A DNA stretch of 64,000 nt, taken from positions 110,695 to 174,694 of the forward strand of contig NZ_JAZDCH010000006.1 of assembly GCF_036311905.1 (NCBI RefSeq), written 5' to 3'. The DNA is from Brachybacterium sp036311905 (lineage in GTDB: Bacteria > Actinomycetota > Actinomycetes > Actinomycetales > Dermabacteraceae). A program made the translations under genes and the position numbers. Below, piece after piece: positions 1 to 7,940 of the stretch. The notes under the pieces are model-generated. The model was not told the DNA's origin, did no database searches, and saw only the letters and a list, made by a program, of their open reading frames with translations. How positions within the stretch are numbered: the first letter of the stretch is position 1; each line of letters begins with the position of its first letter.

Positions 1-688
1 CGAACTTCTCCACGGCGCGGATCAGGCCCAGGTTGCCCTCCTGGATCAGGTCCAGGAAGAGCATGCCGCGGCCGGTGTAGCGCTTGGCGAGGGAGACGAC
101 CAGGCGGAGGTTCGCCTCGAGCAGGTGATCCTTCGCGGCGCGGCCGTCCTCGGCGATGATCGCCAGCTCGCGCCCCTGCTTGGTTTTCACGATCGACTCG
201 TCGCGCTTGAGCAGCTGCTCCGCGAAGAGGCCGGCCTCGATGCGCTCGGCGAGCTCGACCTCCTGGGCGGCGTTGAGCAGCGCGACCTTGCCGATCTGCT
301 TGAGGTAGTCCTTGACAGGATCAGCGGTGGCGCCGGCGGTGACGACCTGCTGCGCCGGTGCGTCGTCCTCCGAGGCGTTGAAGACGAAGCCGCCGGACTC
401 CTCGACCTTGTCGTCGGCCTCCTTGGCCTCACCGGTCGGCTCGGCGTCCTCCTCGAGATCCTCGGAGGCGTCCTCGTCGCTCGCGGTCGCCTTGGCGGCC
501 TTGCTCGACGCGGTCTTGCTCGGCGTCTTGGTCGAGCTCTTCCTCGCGGTGGTCTTCTTGGGGGCGGCCTTGCGCGAGCTGGAGGCGCCCTTCGCGGTCG
601 TCCCGCTCGACGAGCTCGCCTCCACCTCGGACTCCACCGCCGCAGCGGTCGTGTCGGTCGTGGTCTCAGCGGTCTTGGAGGAGGTCAC
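1..688 (-). CDS. sigA: Principal RNA polymerase sigma factor (RpoD/SigA/HrdB), N-terminal part
   Basis: Partial gene: about 228 N-terminal residues are present and the rest lies beyond the left edge. Residues 1-120 are a low-complexity Ala/Lys/Thr/Ser then acidic extension, typical of actinobacterial group 1 sigma factors. Region 1.2 starts near DPVKDYLKQIG (about 122-132); region 2.1 carries ANLRLVVSLAKRY (about 191-203); the start of region 2.2 (DLIQEGNLGLIRA) follows. Region 2 binds the core polymerase clamp and later melts the -10 element. The GTG start follows an AAGGA ribosome site. A site matching the SigR/SigH promoter consensus lies about 160 nt upstream. Family assignment is firm; the essential housekeeping role is inferred from the N-terminal half. 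Confidence 0.95.
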   Translation of the reverse strand, partial: MTSSKTAETTTDTTAAAVESEVEASSSSGTTAKGASSSRKAAPKKTTARKSSTKTPSKTASSKAAKATASDEDASEDLEEDAEPTGEAKEADDKVEESGGFVFNASEDDAPAQQVVTAGATADPVKDYLKQIGKVALLNAAQEVELAERIEAGLFAEQLLKRDESIVKTKQGRELAIIAEDGRAAKDHLLEANLRLVVSLAKRYTGRGMLFLDLIQEGNLGLIRAVEKF

Positions 689-843
689 AGAGTTCCTTCT
701 TCCGGCAGCGCCCCCTCTGGGAGGGGAGCACCGCACTCGGGCGTTCGGTCTTCACGGCGCGGCTCGCGGTCCCCGCTCCCCCGCCTCGCCGGTCCGAAAC
801 CGGTGTGATGGCGCAAAAAGGCACGGTGCCGTCAAGCCTCACG

Positions 844-875
844 AGTATAACCACCTCGCGGACGCGGATATTCCC
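844..875 (-). promoter_or_regulatory. SigR/SigH-type promoter for the principal sigma gene
   Basis: On the minus strand GGGAAT (875-870) is followed by exactly 18 nt and GTT (851-849), matching the thiol-oxidative-stress sigma factor consensus GGGAAT-N18-GTT. TATACT (849-844) overlaps the -10 end and could also serve SigA. The predicted 5' leader is about 150 nt. The rest of the 310-nt gap 689-997 holds no gene; a TTGACG at 833-828 has no good -10 partner. Confidence 0.6.
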
Positions 876-997
876 GGTGCCTGAACGCGGGCGATCGACC
901 TGCGAGCGATCGACGGGTCGGCGGCGCGGATCGCCGGGCTGTGCGTCCTGCGAGCCCGGCAGAGATCCGGCCCCGTATTCCTCCGACGGAATGCCGC

Positions 998-1414
998 TCA
1001 GGCGGAACCGGCCACGGCCTCGCGCGCGGCGTCGTCCTTCACGGTGAGCACCGGGCAAGGGGCCGAGAGCACGACGCGGCGCGCGGAGGCTCCGAGGTTC
1101 AGCTTCCCGATGGGCGACTTTCGGCGCAGTCCGATCACCAGCAGGCTCGCGGAGGTCTCCTCGACGATCTCGAGCAGGAACTCGCCGATGTCCTGTTCGG
1201 GTCCGAGCCGCACGCTCACCTCGAGGTCCGCGGCGTCCTCGCCGAGCGCCTCGCGCACCGCGGGCTCCCCTGCTGCCCGCAGGCCCAGCTCGGGATCGTG
1301 GTACTGGTGGGAGGCGACGACGAGGCCCTCCCCGGTGCGACGCGCACGGCGCACCGCGGCAGCGAGCGCGGCGCGCCCCTGGCTCGAGGGCGAGTACCCC
1401 ACGACGACGGTCAT
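998..1414 (-). CDS. Universal stress protein, single UspA domain
   Basis: 138-residue protein with the Usp alpha/beta fold: N-terminal strand MTVVVGYSPSS, and a C-terminal VIGLRR...GKLNLGASARRVV segment resembling the nucleotide-binding G-x2-G-x9-G(S/T) motif. Such proteins are cytoplasmic dimers that bind ATP or AMP and accumulate in starvation or hypoxia; the target here is unknown. AAGGAG stands 7 nt before the ATG. It lies between metX and the principal sigma gene, all on the minus strand, with gaps too large to assume one operon. The single domain is shorter than the tandem-domain Usp proteins common in mycobacteria. Confidence 0.85.
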   Translation of the reverse strand: MTVVVGYSPSSQGRAALAAAVRRARRTGEGLVVASHQYHDPELGLRAAGEPAVREALGEDAADLEVSVRLGPEQDIGEFLLEIVEETSASLLVIGLRRKSPIGKLNLGASARRVVLSAPCPVLTVKDDAAREAVAGSA

Positions 1415-1477
1415 GCGACCTCTCCTTTGCGATGGTCACGGCGGGGCGTCGACATCGGTGCGCCCGCCCGGATCACC

Positions 1478-2668
1478 TTAGTCCTCCAGCAGGGAGGCGA
1501 TCCACTCGTCGAGATCCGGGTGGGCCAGCAGGAAGGCGTCGTGCCCGATCGGGGAGCGTGCCACGTGGCCGACCGCTCCGGGCACGTGCTCGGCGATCTC
1601 CAGCACCAGGTCCGGCGGGAAGAGCCGGTCGGTGTCGATCGCGACGACGAGGGTGCGAGCGCGCACGCGCCCCAGGGCGGCCGCGACCCCACCACGGCCC
1701 CGACCCACGTCATGGGTGTTCATGGACCGAGCCAGCACCAGATAGGAGTTTGCGTCGAAGCGGCGGGACAGCTTCACCGCGTGGTGGTCGAGATAGCTGG
1801 TGACCTGGTGCCGGCCACCCGCACCCAGGGGGTCCTCCGTGCCCTGCGGACGGTTCCCGAAGCGTTCCTCGAGCTCGCGCGCGGTGCGATAGGTGGTGTG
1901 GGCGATACGGCGGGCGATGCCGAGTCCGCGCTCGGGCCCCTCTCCCTCGGGTGCGTCGTAGTAGTCGCCGCCGCGGAATCCGGGGTCGAGCTCGATCGCA
2001 CCGATCTGCGCGATGTTCCAGGCGATCTGATCGGCGGTCGCGCGGGCTGAGCTCGCGATGACCGCCAGGCGCTCGACTTCGTCGGGATGGGTGACGGCCC
2101 ATTCCACGGCGCGCATCCCGCCCATCGAGCCCCCGATGACGAGAGCCCAGCGGGAGATGCCGAGCTGGTCGCGCAGCCGGCGCTCGGCCTCGACCTGGTC
2201 ACGGACGGTCAGGGAGGGGAAACGGGAGCCCCAGGGGCGGCCGTCGGCCGCCGGGCTGCTGGGACCGGTGCTGCCCTGGCAACCGCCGAGCACGTTCGGG
2301 GCGATGACGAACCAGCTGTCGGTGTCGAGGGGGCGGCCGGGGCCGACCATCTCCTCCCACCAGCCGGGGCCGGGATGGGCCGGGCCCGCCGGTCCGCGCA
2401 CATGGGAGTCGCCGGTGAGGGCGTGGAGCACGAGGACGGCGTTGGAGCCGTCCTCGTCGAGCGTCCCCCAGGTCTCGTACGCGAGGGTGACCTCGGGGAG
2501 GTGCTCCCCGCTCTCCAGCGGCAGCGCTCCGAGCGCGGCGAAGCGCCGCTCACCGTCCCCGAGGGACGGATGCCAGGCTCCGCTGCTGCGCCCCGGTCGG
2601 GCAGTGGTCGGGGCCGCGCCCTCCCGCTCGGTGGCGTCGCTGCGCTCCTGCGCTCCCAGAACGATCAT
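1478..2668 (-). CDS. metX: Homoserine O-acetyltransferase MetX
   Basis: Alpha/beta-hydrolase-fold acyltransferase that acetylates L-homoserine with acetyl-CoA in methionine synthesis. The family motifs are visible: oxyanion-side NVLGGCQGSTGPSS, nucleophile elbow GGSMGG with Ser near residue 181, the DTDRLFPP segment holding the catalytic Asp, and GHDAF with the catalytic His. I chose the ATG at 2668 because AAGGAGG lies 11 nt upstream; a GTG at 2698 in the same frame would add ten residues but has no site. No sulfhydrylase (metY) gene follows in the window, although the two are often adjacent. Acetyl rather than succinyl specificity is inferred from the family in actinobacteria. Confidence 0.93.
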   Translation of the reverse strand: MIVLGAQERSDATEREGAAPTTARPGRSSGAWHPSLGDGERRFAALGALPLESGEHLPEVTLAYETWGTLDEDGSNAVLVLHALTGDSHVRGPAGPAHPGPGWWEEMVGPGRPLDTDSWFVIAPNVLGGCQGSTGPSSPAADGRPWGSRFPSLTVRDQVEAERRLRDQLGISRWALVIGGSMGGMRAVEWAVTHPDEVERLAVIASSARATADQIAWNIAQIGAIELDPGFRGGDYYDAPEGEGPERGLGIARRIAHTTYRTARELEERFGNRPQGTEDPLGAGGRHQVTSYLDHHAVKLSRRFDANSYLVLARSMNTHDVGRGRGGVAAALGRVRARTLVVAIDTDRLFPPDLVLEIAEHVPGAVGHVARSPIGHDAFLLAHPDLDEWIASLLED

Positions 2669-2723
2669 CGGCAGCTGTTCCTCCTTCGTCCCCGACACGG
2701 CCCGGGTCGGCGGAGGCGCCCGG

Positions 2724-3893
2724 TCAGGGGGCTGGCCACCACGCCGGGGGGATCGGGGTGTCGGTCATGCGTCCCAGCAAGGGTGCCAGAGTCGAGTCGG
2801 GTTCACGCCGGAGCAGGTCGTCGACGAGCGCGCCGGCGCTCGCGTAGCGGTGGTTCCACCAGGACAGCAGGACCAGCAGCGCGGTCAGACCGCGCCAGGC
2901 GTCGCGCGGTCCGCCGCGAGCTCCGGGCGGGGCGGCGTCCCAGGCGCTCGCTGCGACGACGCGCAGCGCGCTGAGCACTCGGAAGTGCCTTCCACCTGCG
3001 CAGACACTCGGGTCCGGCCTCCACTCGGGATCGCTGACGAGCACCTGCAGGAGGCGCTCGCGATCGATGCGGCGCGACTGGCCGCGCTCGACGAGCTGGG
3101 CCATGAGCTCCCAGTGGAGCCGGTCCACGGCGAGCGCGGAGAGCACTCGCGCGATGCGTTCACAGTCCGTCACATCGGCGTCGTCCTGCGGCCCGGCGTT
3201 CCCGGCACGCAGGCGCTCGAGGGCGCTGGCGGCTTCCTCGAGCAACAGCCCCGGGTCCTCGGCAGAGGCGAGGTCTCCGGCGGGGACGACGAGGGAGGCG
3301 CCCAGGGTCGTGAGGGCGGCGAGATCCGCGGGGCTCGCGTCCTCGGAGGGCAGTTCGTGGCCGTCGAGGACAGCACGGGCGGCCGTGTGGGTCTCGGTGA
3401 AGTCCCGCAGCGGCTGGGGCCGCTCGGGGACCGGGAGCTCCCCGGTCTCCGTGACCGGTCCGGTGGACAGCCGCGCGGAGCGGCCGCCGGCGAGCACCCA
3501 GGTGGACTCGAGGGCGAGCCCTCCCCCGTCGGCCGCGGCGGGAGCGGGCAGGAGGGCGCCGATCCGTGCGGCGATCGCCGTCACCTCCTCGGCGTGCGGC
3601 TCTCCCCGCTGTCCGTCTCCGAGAACGACCAGGACCAGGGCCGTGCGTACGCCGTGCCCGCTCAGCGCCTCGAGATGACGGCGGATCTGCTCTGCACCCC
3701 GCGGCGCGAGCAGTTCGGAGAGCGGGGAGGAGGTCACCATCGGTGAGGAGGTGGTGGTTCCCCGGCCGACGACGATCAGTTCGTCCCACGGGATGCGGTG
3801 CAGGGCCAGGCGCGCGGTGGCGAGCAGCTCGGCGGGATCGGGGGCGGGGCGGAGGGGGCGGCCGGCGCCCGCAGCGGAGAGGTGTGTGCTCAT
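2724..3893 (-). CDS. DUF4192 family protein
   Basis: 389-residue protein recognisable as DUF4192, an actinobacterial family of unknown function usually 350-400 residues long. Visible landmarks are the N-terminal PRGAEQIRRHLEA and VLVVLGDGQ segments and a C-terminal region rich in Trp (LLSWWNHRYASAGALVDDLL) resembling a tetratricopeptide-like helical end. No signal peptide or membrane segment is seen. The ATG at 3893 is chosen because the protein's conserved part begins soon after; the ribosome site is poor. It is divergent from the prenyl synthase gene. The reading frame stays open upstream only as antisense of that neighbour. Confidence 0.75.
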   Translation of the reverse strand: MSTHLSAAGAGRPLRPAPDPAELLATARLALHRIPWDELIVVGRGTTTSSPMVTSSPLSELLAPRGAEQIRRHLEALSGHGVRTALVLVVLGDGQRGEPHAEEVTAIAARIGALLPAPAAADGGGLALESTWVLAGGRSARLSTGPVTETGELPVPERPQPLRDFTETHTAARAVLDGHELPSEDASPADLAALTTLGASLVVPAGDLASAEDPGLLLEEAASALERLRAGNAGPQDDADVTDCERIARVLSALAVDRLHWELMAQLVERGQSRRIDRERLLQVLVSDPEWRPDPSVCAGGRHFRVLSALRVVAASAWDAAPPGARGGPRDAWRGLTALLVLLSWWNHRYASAGALVDDLLRREPDSTLAPLLGRMTDTPIPPAWWPAP

Positions 3894-4043
3894 GTCCCGA
3901 CGCTCTCGCGGCGATCCTCTCGGCGGAAGCCGCGCCGCCCCGATGTGGATGGCCATGGCGTGGGGAGGAACGATCACGACCCGGGTCCGGGGCTCTCTGG
4001 CCCGCGTGGGAGGATCATCCCGACCGTCGACTGGAGGAGTGTC

Positions 4044-5177
4044 ATGCCCGTGTCCCCCAAGGATCTGTCCGCAGCGCAGCTCGCCGCTCTCGACGCCGGT
4101 CTCGTCGACGCCGTCGGGGCGGTCCTCGACGCGGAGCTGGCAGCGCGGCGCGCGCTGCTCGAGCCCATCGCCCCCGAGGCGGTGCAGCTCATCGACCATC
4201 TCGAGACGTACCTCGAGGGTGGGAAGCTGCTGCGCCCCCGCTTCGTGTTCTGGGGCGGGGTGGCCGCCCTGGACCGGGAGCCCGATCCCCAGGAAGTGGA
4301 CTCCCTCGCGCGCGCCGGCGCGGCGATCGAGCTGGTGCAGGCCGCCGCTCTGCTGCATGACGACGTCATCGACCACTCCCCCCTGCGCCGGGGCCGGCCC
4401 GCCGCGCACGTCGCGGCCGCCGCACGCCACCGAGAGCTGGAGCTCGACGGCTCCGACGAGGAGTTCGGCGTCGCCGCCGCGATCATCCTCGGCGACCTCG
4501 CGCTGAGCTGGTCCGAGCAGCTCGCCGCCACCCTTCGCGGGGAGCCGGCCGCCCTCTCCGCGGGCCGCGCCGAGTTCGACGCGCTGCGCACCGAGGTGAT
4601 GACCGGCCAGTACCTCGACATCCTCCATCAGGCGGGTGGCTTCGCGAGCGTCCCGGACTCCGTCGACGCCGCCCTCGCGGTGATCCGCTGGAAGACCGTT
4701 CCCTACACGGTGCTGCGGCCGGTGCGCACCGGTGCCGCGCTGATGGGCGCCCCTGATGCCGTGCTGTCGGCTCTGTCCGACTGGGCCGTCGAGATCGGCA
4801 CCGCCTTCCAGCTGCGCGATGACCTGCTGAGTGTGGTCGGGGCGCAGGACGCGACCGGCAAGCCGATCGGCGGCGACATCGTCGAGGGCAAGCGGACCGT
4901 GCTGCTGGCCCGCACCGAGCAGGCGGTCGACGACGCCGGCCGTACCCTGCTCGACGAGGTGGTGGGGTGCGCGGGGGCGAGCGCCTCGCAGATCGAGCAG
5001 GTGCACGAGCTGATGGTGCGCACCGGTGCGGTCGCCGCCGTCACCCAGGAGGTGCGCGACGGCGCGCTCCGCGGGCGGCGGATCCTCGAGCGGACGCCGG
5101 GGCTCGGAGCACTCGGGGTCGCCGGGCTGCAGCGCATCGCGGATCACGCGACCGACGTCGAGACCCTCACCGCCTGA
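4044..5177 (+). CDS. Polyprenyl (geranylgeranyl-type) diphosphate synthase
   Basis: 377-residue trans-prenyltransferase that condenses isopentenyl diphosphate with allylic diphosphates to build chains for quinones or lipid carriers. The first Asp-rich motif is LLHDDVID; the second is FQLRDDLLS, followed by GKPIGGDIVEGKRTVLL, the usual Lys-rich end. The last Asp of the second motif is Ser, as is common in actinobacterial IdsA types. GGAGGAG stands 4 nt before the ATG. Its position next to an Rv2175c-like gene and a PknL-like kinase parallels idsA2 (Rv2173) of M. tuberculosis. Product chain length cannot be read safely from the sequence. The stop codon begins a 9-bp tandem repeat. Confidence 0.9.
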   Translation: MPVSPKDLSAAQLAALDAGLVDAVGAVLDAELAARRALLEPIAPEAVQLIDHLETYLEGGKLLRPRFVFWGGVAALDREPDPQEVDSLARAGAAIELVQAAALLHDDVIDHSPLRRGRPAAHVAAAARHRELELDGSDEEFGVAAAIILGDLALSWSEQLAATLRGEPAALSAGRAEFDALRTEVMTGQYLDILHQAGGFASVPDSVDAALAVIRWKTVPYTVLRPVRTGAALMGAPDAVLSALSDWAVEIGTAFQLRDDLLSVVGAQDATGKPIGGDIVEGKRTVLLARTEQAVDDAGRTLLDEVVGCAGASASQIEQVHELMVRTGAVAAVTQEVRDGALRGRRILERTPGLGALGVAGLQRIADHATDVETLTA

Positions 5178-5219
5178 CGAGGCTGACGAGCCCGACGAGC
5201 CTGGTGAGCCCGACGGGCA
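5175..5219. repeat. Five 9-bp tandem units beginning on the prenyl synthase stop codon
   Basis: Units tgacgaggc, tgacgagcc, cgacgagcc, tggtgagcc and cgacgggca follow one another without gaps; the first three bases are the TGA stop of the prenyl synthase. It sits between two convergent genes, where a terminator would be expected, but no strong hairpin is seen. Confidence 0.7.
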
Positions 5220-5252
5220 CCTGCGCCACGGTGCGCGGTCGGGGCGCGGAGC

Positions 5253-5606
5253 TCAGAAGGCGAGCGCCTGGGCCCGACGGCGCACCTCGCCGCGCTGGCC
5301 CTGGCGCAGATGATCGATGGGCCGCCCCGGGAGGCTGTCGTCCTCCGAGAACAGCCACGTGAGCAGCTCCACGTCGTCGTAGCCACCGTCGCGCAGCACG
5401 GTGATGGTCCCCGCGAGATGCGGCGTGATCTCGTCCTCGACCAGCAGCAGCGCCGGGATCATCCGCACCACGGGCTCGCCGCGCCGCATCGCGATCAGGT
5501 GGCCCTCGTCGACCAGGCGACGCACCCTGGACACCTCCACGTCCAGTCGCTCTGCGACATCCGGGAGGGTCAGCCAGTCGGTGATCAGTTCCTCGAGCTC
5601 GTTCAC
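5253..5606 (-). CDS. Rv2175c-like DNA-binding protein
   Basis: 117-residue protein with an N-terminal winged helix-turn-helix (WLTLPDVAERLDVEVSRVRRLVDEGHL, residues about 11-37) and a C-terminal GYDDVELLTWLF...GRPIDHLRQG segment typical of the Rv2175c family. In M. tuberculosis Rv2175c binds DNA and is phosphorylated by the neighbouring kinase PknL, which abolishes DNA binding. Here too the PknL-like kinase gene lies immediately upstream and divergent, so a kinase-substrate pair is a reasonable inference. The GTG start has CACTCT 6 nt upstream, a possible weak leaderless promoter, and no ribosome site. Confidence 0.82.
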   Translation of the reverse strand: MNELEELITDWLTLPDVAERLDVEVSRVRRLVDEGHLIAMRRGEPVVRMIPALLLVEDEITPHLAGTITVLRDGGYDDVELLTWLFSEDDSLPGRPIDHLRQGQRGEVRRRAQALAF

Positions 5607-5753
5607 CCGGCAAGAGTGCCACGACGAAGCCCGCGTGCGCACCTCGCCGTTCCCGGAACCCGCCCGACCCCGCGTCGCTCCCCCGCTCGGCGCGCCGCAC
5701 CTCACACCCCGGCGCGCCGTGTGTCGATCCCCGTCCTGTGCGGTCCGGAGACC

Positions 5754-5759
5754 TACAGT
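5754..5759 (+). promoter_or_regulatory. -10 element of the PknL-like kinase gene, leaderless arrangement
   Basis: TACAGT ends 6 nt before the GTG start of the kinase gene, so transcription would begin at the start codon itself. Confidence 0.5.
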
Positions 5760-5765
5760 GAGCAG

Positions 5766-7859
5766 GTGAGCTCGGCGACGTCGACTTCCCCCGGCATCAG
5801 CCAGCTCCTCGACGACCGCTACCGGGTCGAGGAGCCGATCGCGCGCGGCGGAATGGCGACCGTCCACCGCGGCCATGACCTGCGCCTGGACCGGGTGGTC
5901 GCGCTCAAGATCATGCACCCGCATCTCGCGATGGACGAGGACTTCCGCCGTCGCTTCGGGCGCGAGGCCCGCGCTGCGGCGCGGCTCGCGCATCGCAACG
6001 TGGTGGGGGTCTTCGACCAGGGGGCCGACGCGGACCGCATCTACCTCGCGATGGAGCTGATCGAGGGTCCGACCCTCCGCGCCCGGATCGCCGAGGAGGA
6101 GCGGCTCACGGTCCGCGCCGCGCTCGACGTCACCGCACAGGTGCTCGAGGCGATGGTCGCGGCGCACGGCGCGGGGATCGTCCACCGCGACATCAAGCCG
6201 GAGAACATCCTGATCGACCCGCACGGGGTGGTGAAGGTCGCGGACTTCGGCCTCGCCCGGGCAATCGGCACGTCCAACTCCTCCGCCTCCACCACGCTGC
6301 TGGGCACGGTCGCCTACATCAGCCCGGAGGTGGTCACCCGGGGCCACTGCGACGAGCGGAGCGATCTGTACTCCCTCGGGGTGGTGCTCTTCGAGATGCT
6401 CACCGGCCGTCAGCCCTTCGTCGGCGAGCAGCCGGTCCACATCGCCTTCCAGCACGTGCACGAAGACATCCCCGCGCCGTCCACCCTGGTCACCCGGGTA
6501 CCGCGGGAGCTCGACTCCCTGGTGACCTGGGCCGCCGCCCGCCCCGTCGAGCAGCGCCCCGCGACAGCCGCCGATCTGCTGCGCGCCGTCCGCGAGCTGC
6601 AGCGCACCCTCCCCGCCGCGGTCCTGGACGCGCGTCCCACGCCGCGGGAGGCCCCGGAGGACCTCTCGACCGGCGAGATCCCGCAGTTGACCACCCCGCT
6701 CGAGGAGGTCGTCTCCTCGCTCGACGGGGATCCGCGCGCCTTCCCCGTCGGCCTGCTCGGCGAGGCCGTCCAGGACGCCGACGGGGAGACAGTGCAGCAC
6801 GCCGCAGCAGAGCCCGGCAGCGCGGTCATCGCGGACGGCGAGACGGAGCCCGGCTCCGACGCGCCCGTGGTGGATGCCGACACCGCGGCCTCCAGCCCGC
6901 GGGAAGTCGCGCTGCGCACTCCCCGCGCCCGCCGCGGACGGCACCTGCCGCTCGGAGCGCGGCGCCGCTCGCGCGCGGTCGCCGCGCTGGCCACCCTGAG
7001 CCTGATCGCATCCCTCGGCGCGAGCGGCTGGGCGGGCGGCGACTGGTACCTCAACTCCGGCCCGGGAGCGGACCGCACCATTCCCGCCGTTGCCGGCAGC
7101 GATCTCGCCGACGCCGAGGCGGTGCTCGGCGCCGCCGATCTCACCACCCGCACCGTCGAGCGCTTCGACGACACCGTCCCCGCCGGACAGGTGATCTCCG
7201 CCGACCCCTCCCCCGGCTCCACCGTGAAGAAGGGCACCGCCGTCGAGGTCGTCGTCTCCAAGGGCGTCGAGACCTTCCCGGTGCCGGCACTCACGGGACT
7301 CTCCCTCGAGGAAGCGCGCTCCACGGTCGAGGCGGCGAGCCTCGAACTCGTGGAGGACGAGCCGCAGTACTCCGAGACGGTGCCCGAGGGCGAGGTGATC
7401 TCCCAGTCCCAGGAGGCCGAGGCGCTCCCCGCCGGCGGCGAGGTGCACGTCGTCGTCTCCCAGGGCCGGATGCCGATCACGATCCCCGACCAGACCGGTC
7501 GCGGCGGGGATGCCGCCCGCTCCACCCTCCAGGACGCCGGCTTCGACGTCTCGGTCTCCTCCGCCCACCACTCGTCGGTGCCTGCCGGCGCCGTGATCTC
7601 GCAGTCTCCTGCCTCCGGCACGGGATACCGGGGGGACACGATAAGCATCGTGACCTCGCTCGGGCCCGAGATGGTCACCGTCCCCGACGTCTTCCAGCAG
7701 CCGGAGGCCGATGCCCGGGCCGCGCTCGAGGCGGCCGGATTCGTGGTCGCCGTCCAGTACGACCGCGGCGATCCCGTCTTCGGCCTGGTCTACCAGCAAT
7801 CCGCAACCGCGGGGACCGAGCTCGCCAAGGGCTCCACCGTCACGCTGACCGTCTTCTGA
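5766..7859 (+). CDS. pknL: PknL-like Ser/Thr protein kinase with four PASTA domains
   Basis: 697-residue transmembrane receptor kinase. The kinase domain (about 19-285) shows the glycine loop ARGGMATVH, Lys in VALKIM, HRDIKPEN catalytic loop, DFGLAR and an SPE in place of APE. A single membrane segment lies near 405-425, then four extracellular PASTA repeats (about 437-697), each with a PxxxG-like start and an A/G-LxxAGF-like turn. PASTA domains bind peptidoglycan fragments or lipid II. M. tuberculosis PknL lacks them, while corynebacterial PknL has them. Downstream aroG and divergent Rv2175c-like gene repeat the mycobacterial order. GTG at 5766 is the start: the GTG 8 nt earlier is closed at once by a stop. 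Confidence 0.93.
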   Translation: MSSATSTSPGISQLLDDRYRVEEPIARGGMATVHRGHDLRLDRVVALKIMHPHLAMDEDFRRRFGREARAAARLAHRNVVGVFDQGADADRIYLAMELIEGPTLRARIAEEERLTVRAALDVTAQVLEAMVAAHGAGIVHRDIKPENILIDPHGVVKVADFGLARAIGTSNSSASTTLLGTVAYISPEVVTRGHCDERSDLYSLGVVLFEMLTGRQPFVGEQPVHIAFQHVHEDIPAPSTLVTRVPRELDSLVTWAAARPVEQRPATAADLLRAVRELQRTLPAAVLDARPTPREAPEDLSTGEIPQLTTPLEEVVSSLDGDPRAFPVGLLGEAVQDADGETVQHAAAEPGSAVIADGETEPGSDAPVVDADTAASSPREVALRTPRARRGRHLPLGARRRSRAVAALATLSLIASLGASGWAGGDWYLNSGPGADRTIPAVAGSDLADAEAVLGAADLTTRTVERFDDTVPAGQVISADPSPGSTVKKGTAVEVVVSKGVETFPVPALTGLSLEEARSTVEAASLELVEDEPQYSETVPEGEVISQSQEAEALPAGGEVHVVVSQGRMPITIPDQTGRGGDAARSTLQDAGFDVSVSSAHHSSVPAGAVISQSPASGTGYRGDTISIVTSLGPEMVTVPDVFQQPEADARAALEAAGFVVAVQYDRGDPVFGLVYQQSATAGTELAKGSTVTLTVF

Positions 7860-7940
7860 GCGCCGCGGCGAGGCTCACCTCTGGAAGCGAGCGACGCGCG
7901 CCGATCCGCTGGGGTCGACACGCGCCGCGCAGGACGCCGC

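Noticed and set aside
811..833. SigA promoter with TTGACG for the principal sigma gene
   Set aside because: No TAnnnT hexamer at 16-18 nt spacing; the nearby GGCACCGTGCC plus T5 is too short a stem for a terminator.
2669..2723. SAM riboswitch before metX
   Set aside because: The gap is only about 55 nt and has no SAM-I or SAM-II core.
3894..5147. Upstream extension of the DUF4192 frame
   Set aside because: Lies wholly antisense to the prenyl synthase; the protein family begins at the ATG at 3893.
5253..7799. 848-codon minus-strand frame across the kinase gene
   Set aside because: Only its last 117 codons (5253-5606) form a real gene; the rest is a shadow of the kinase, whose motifs are unmistakable.
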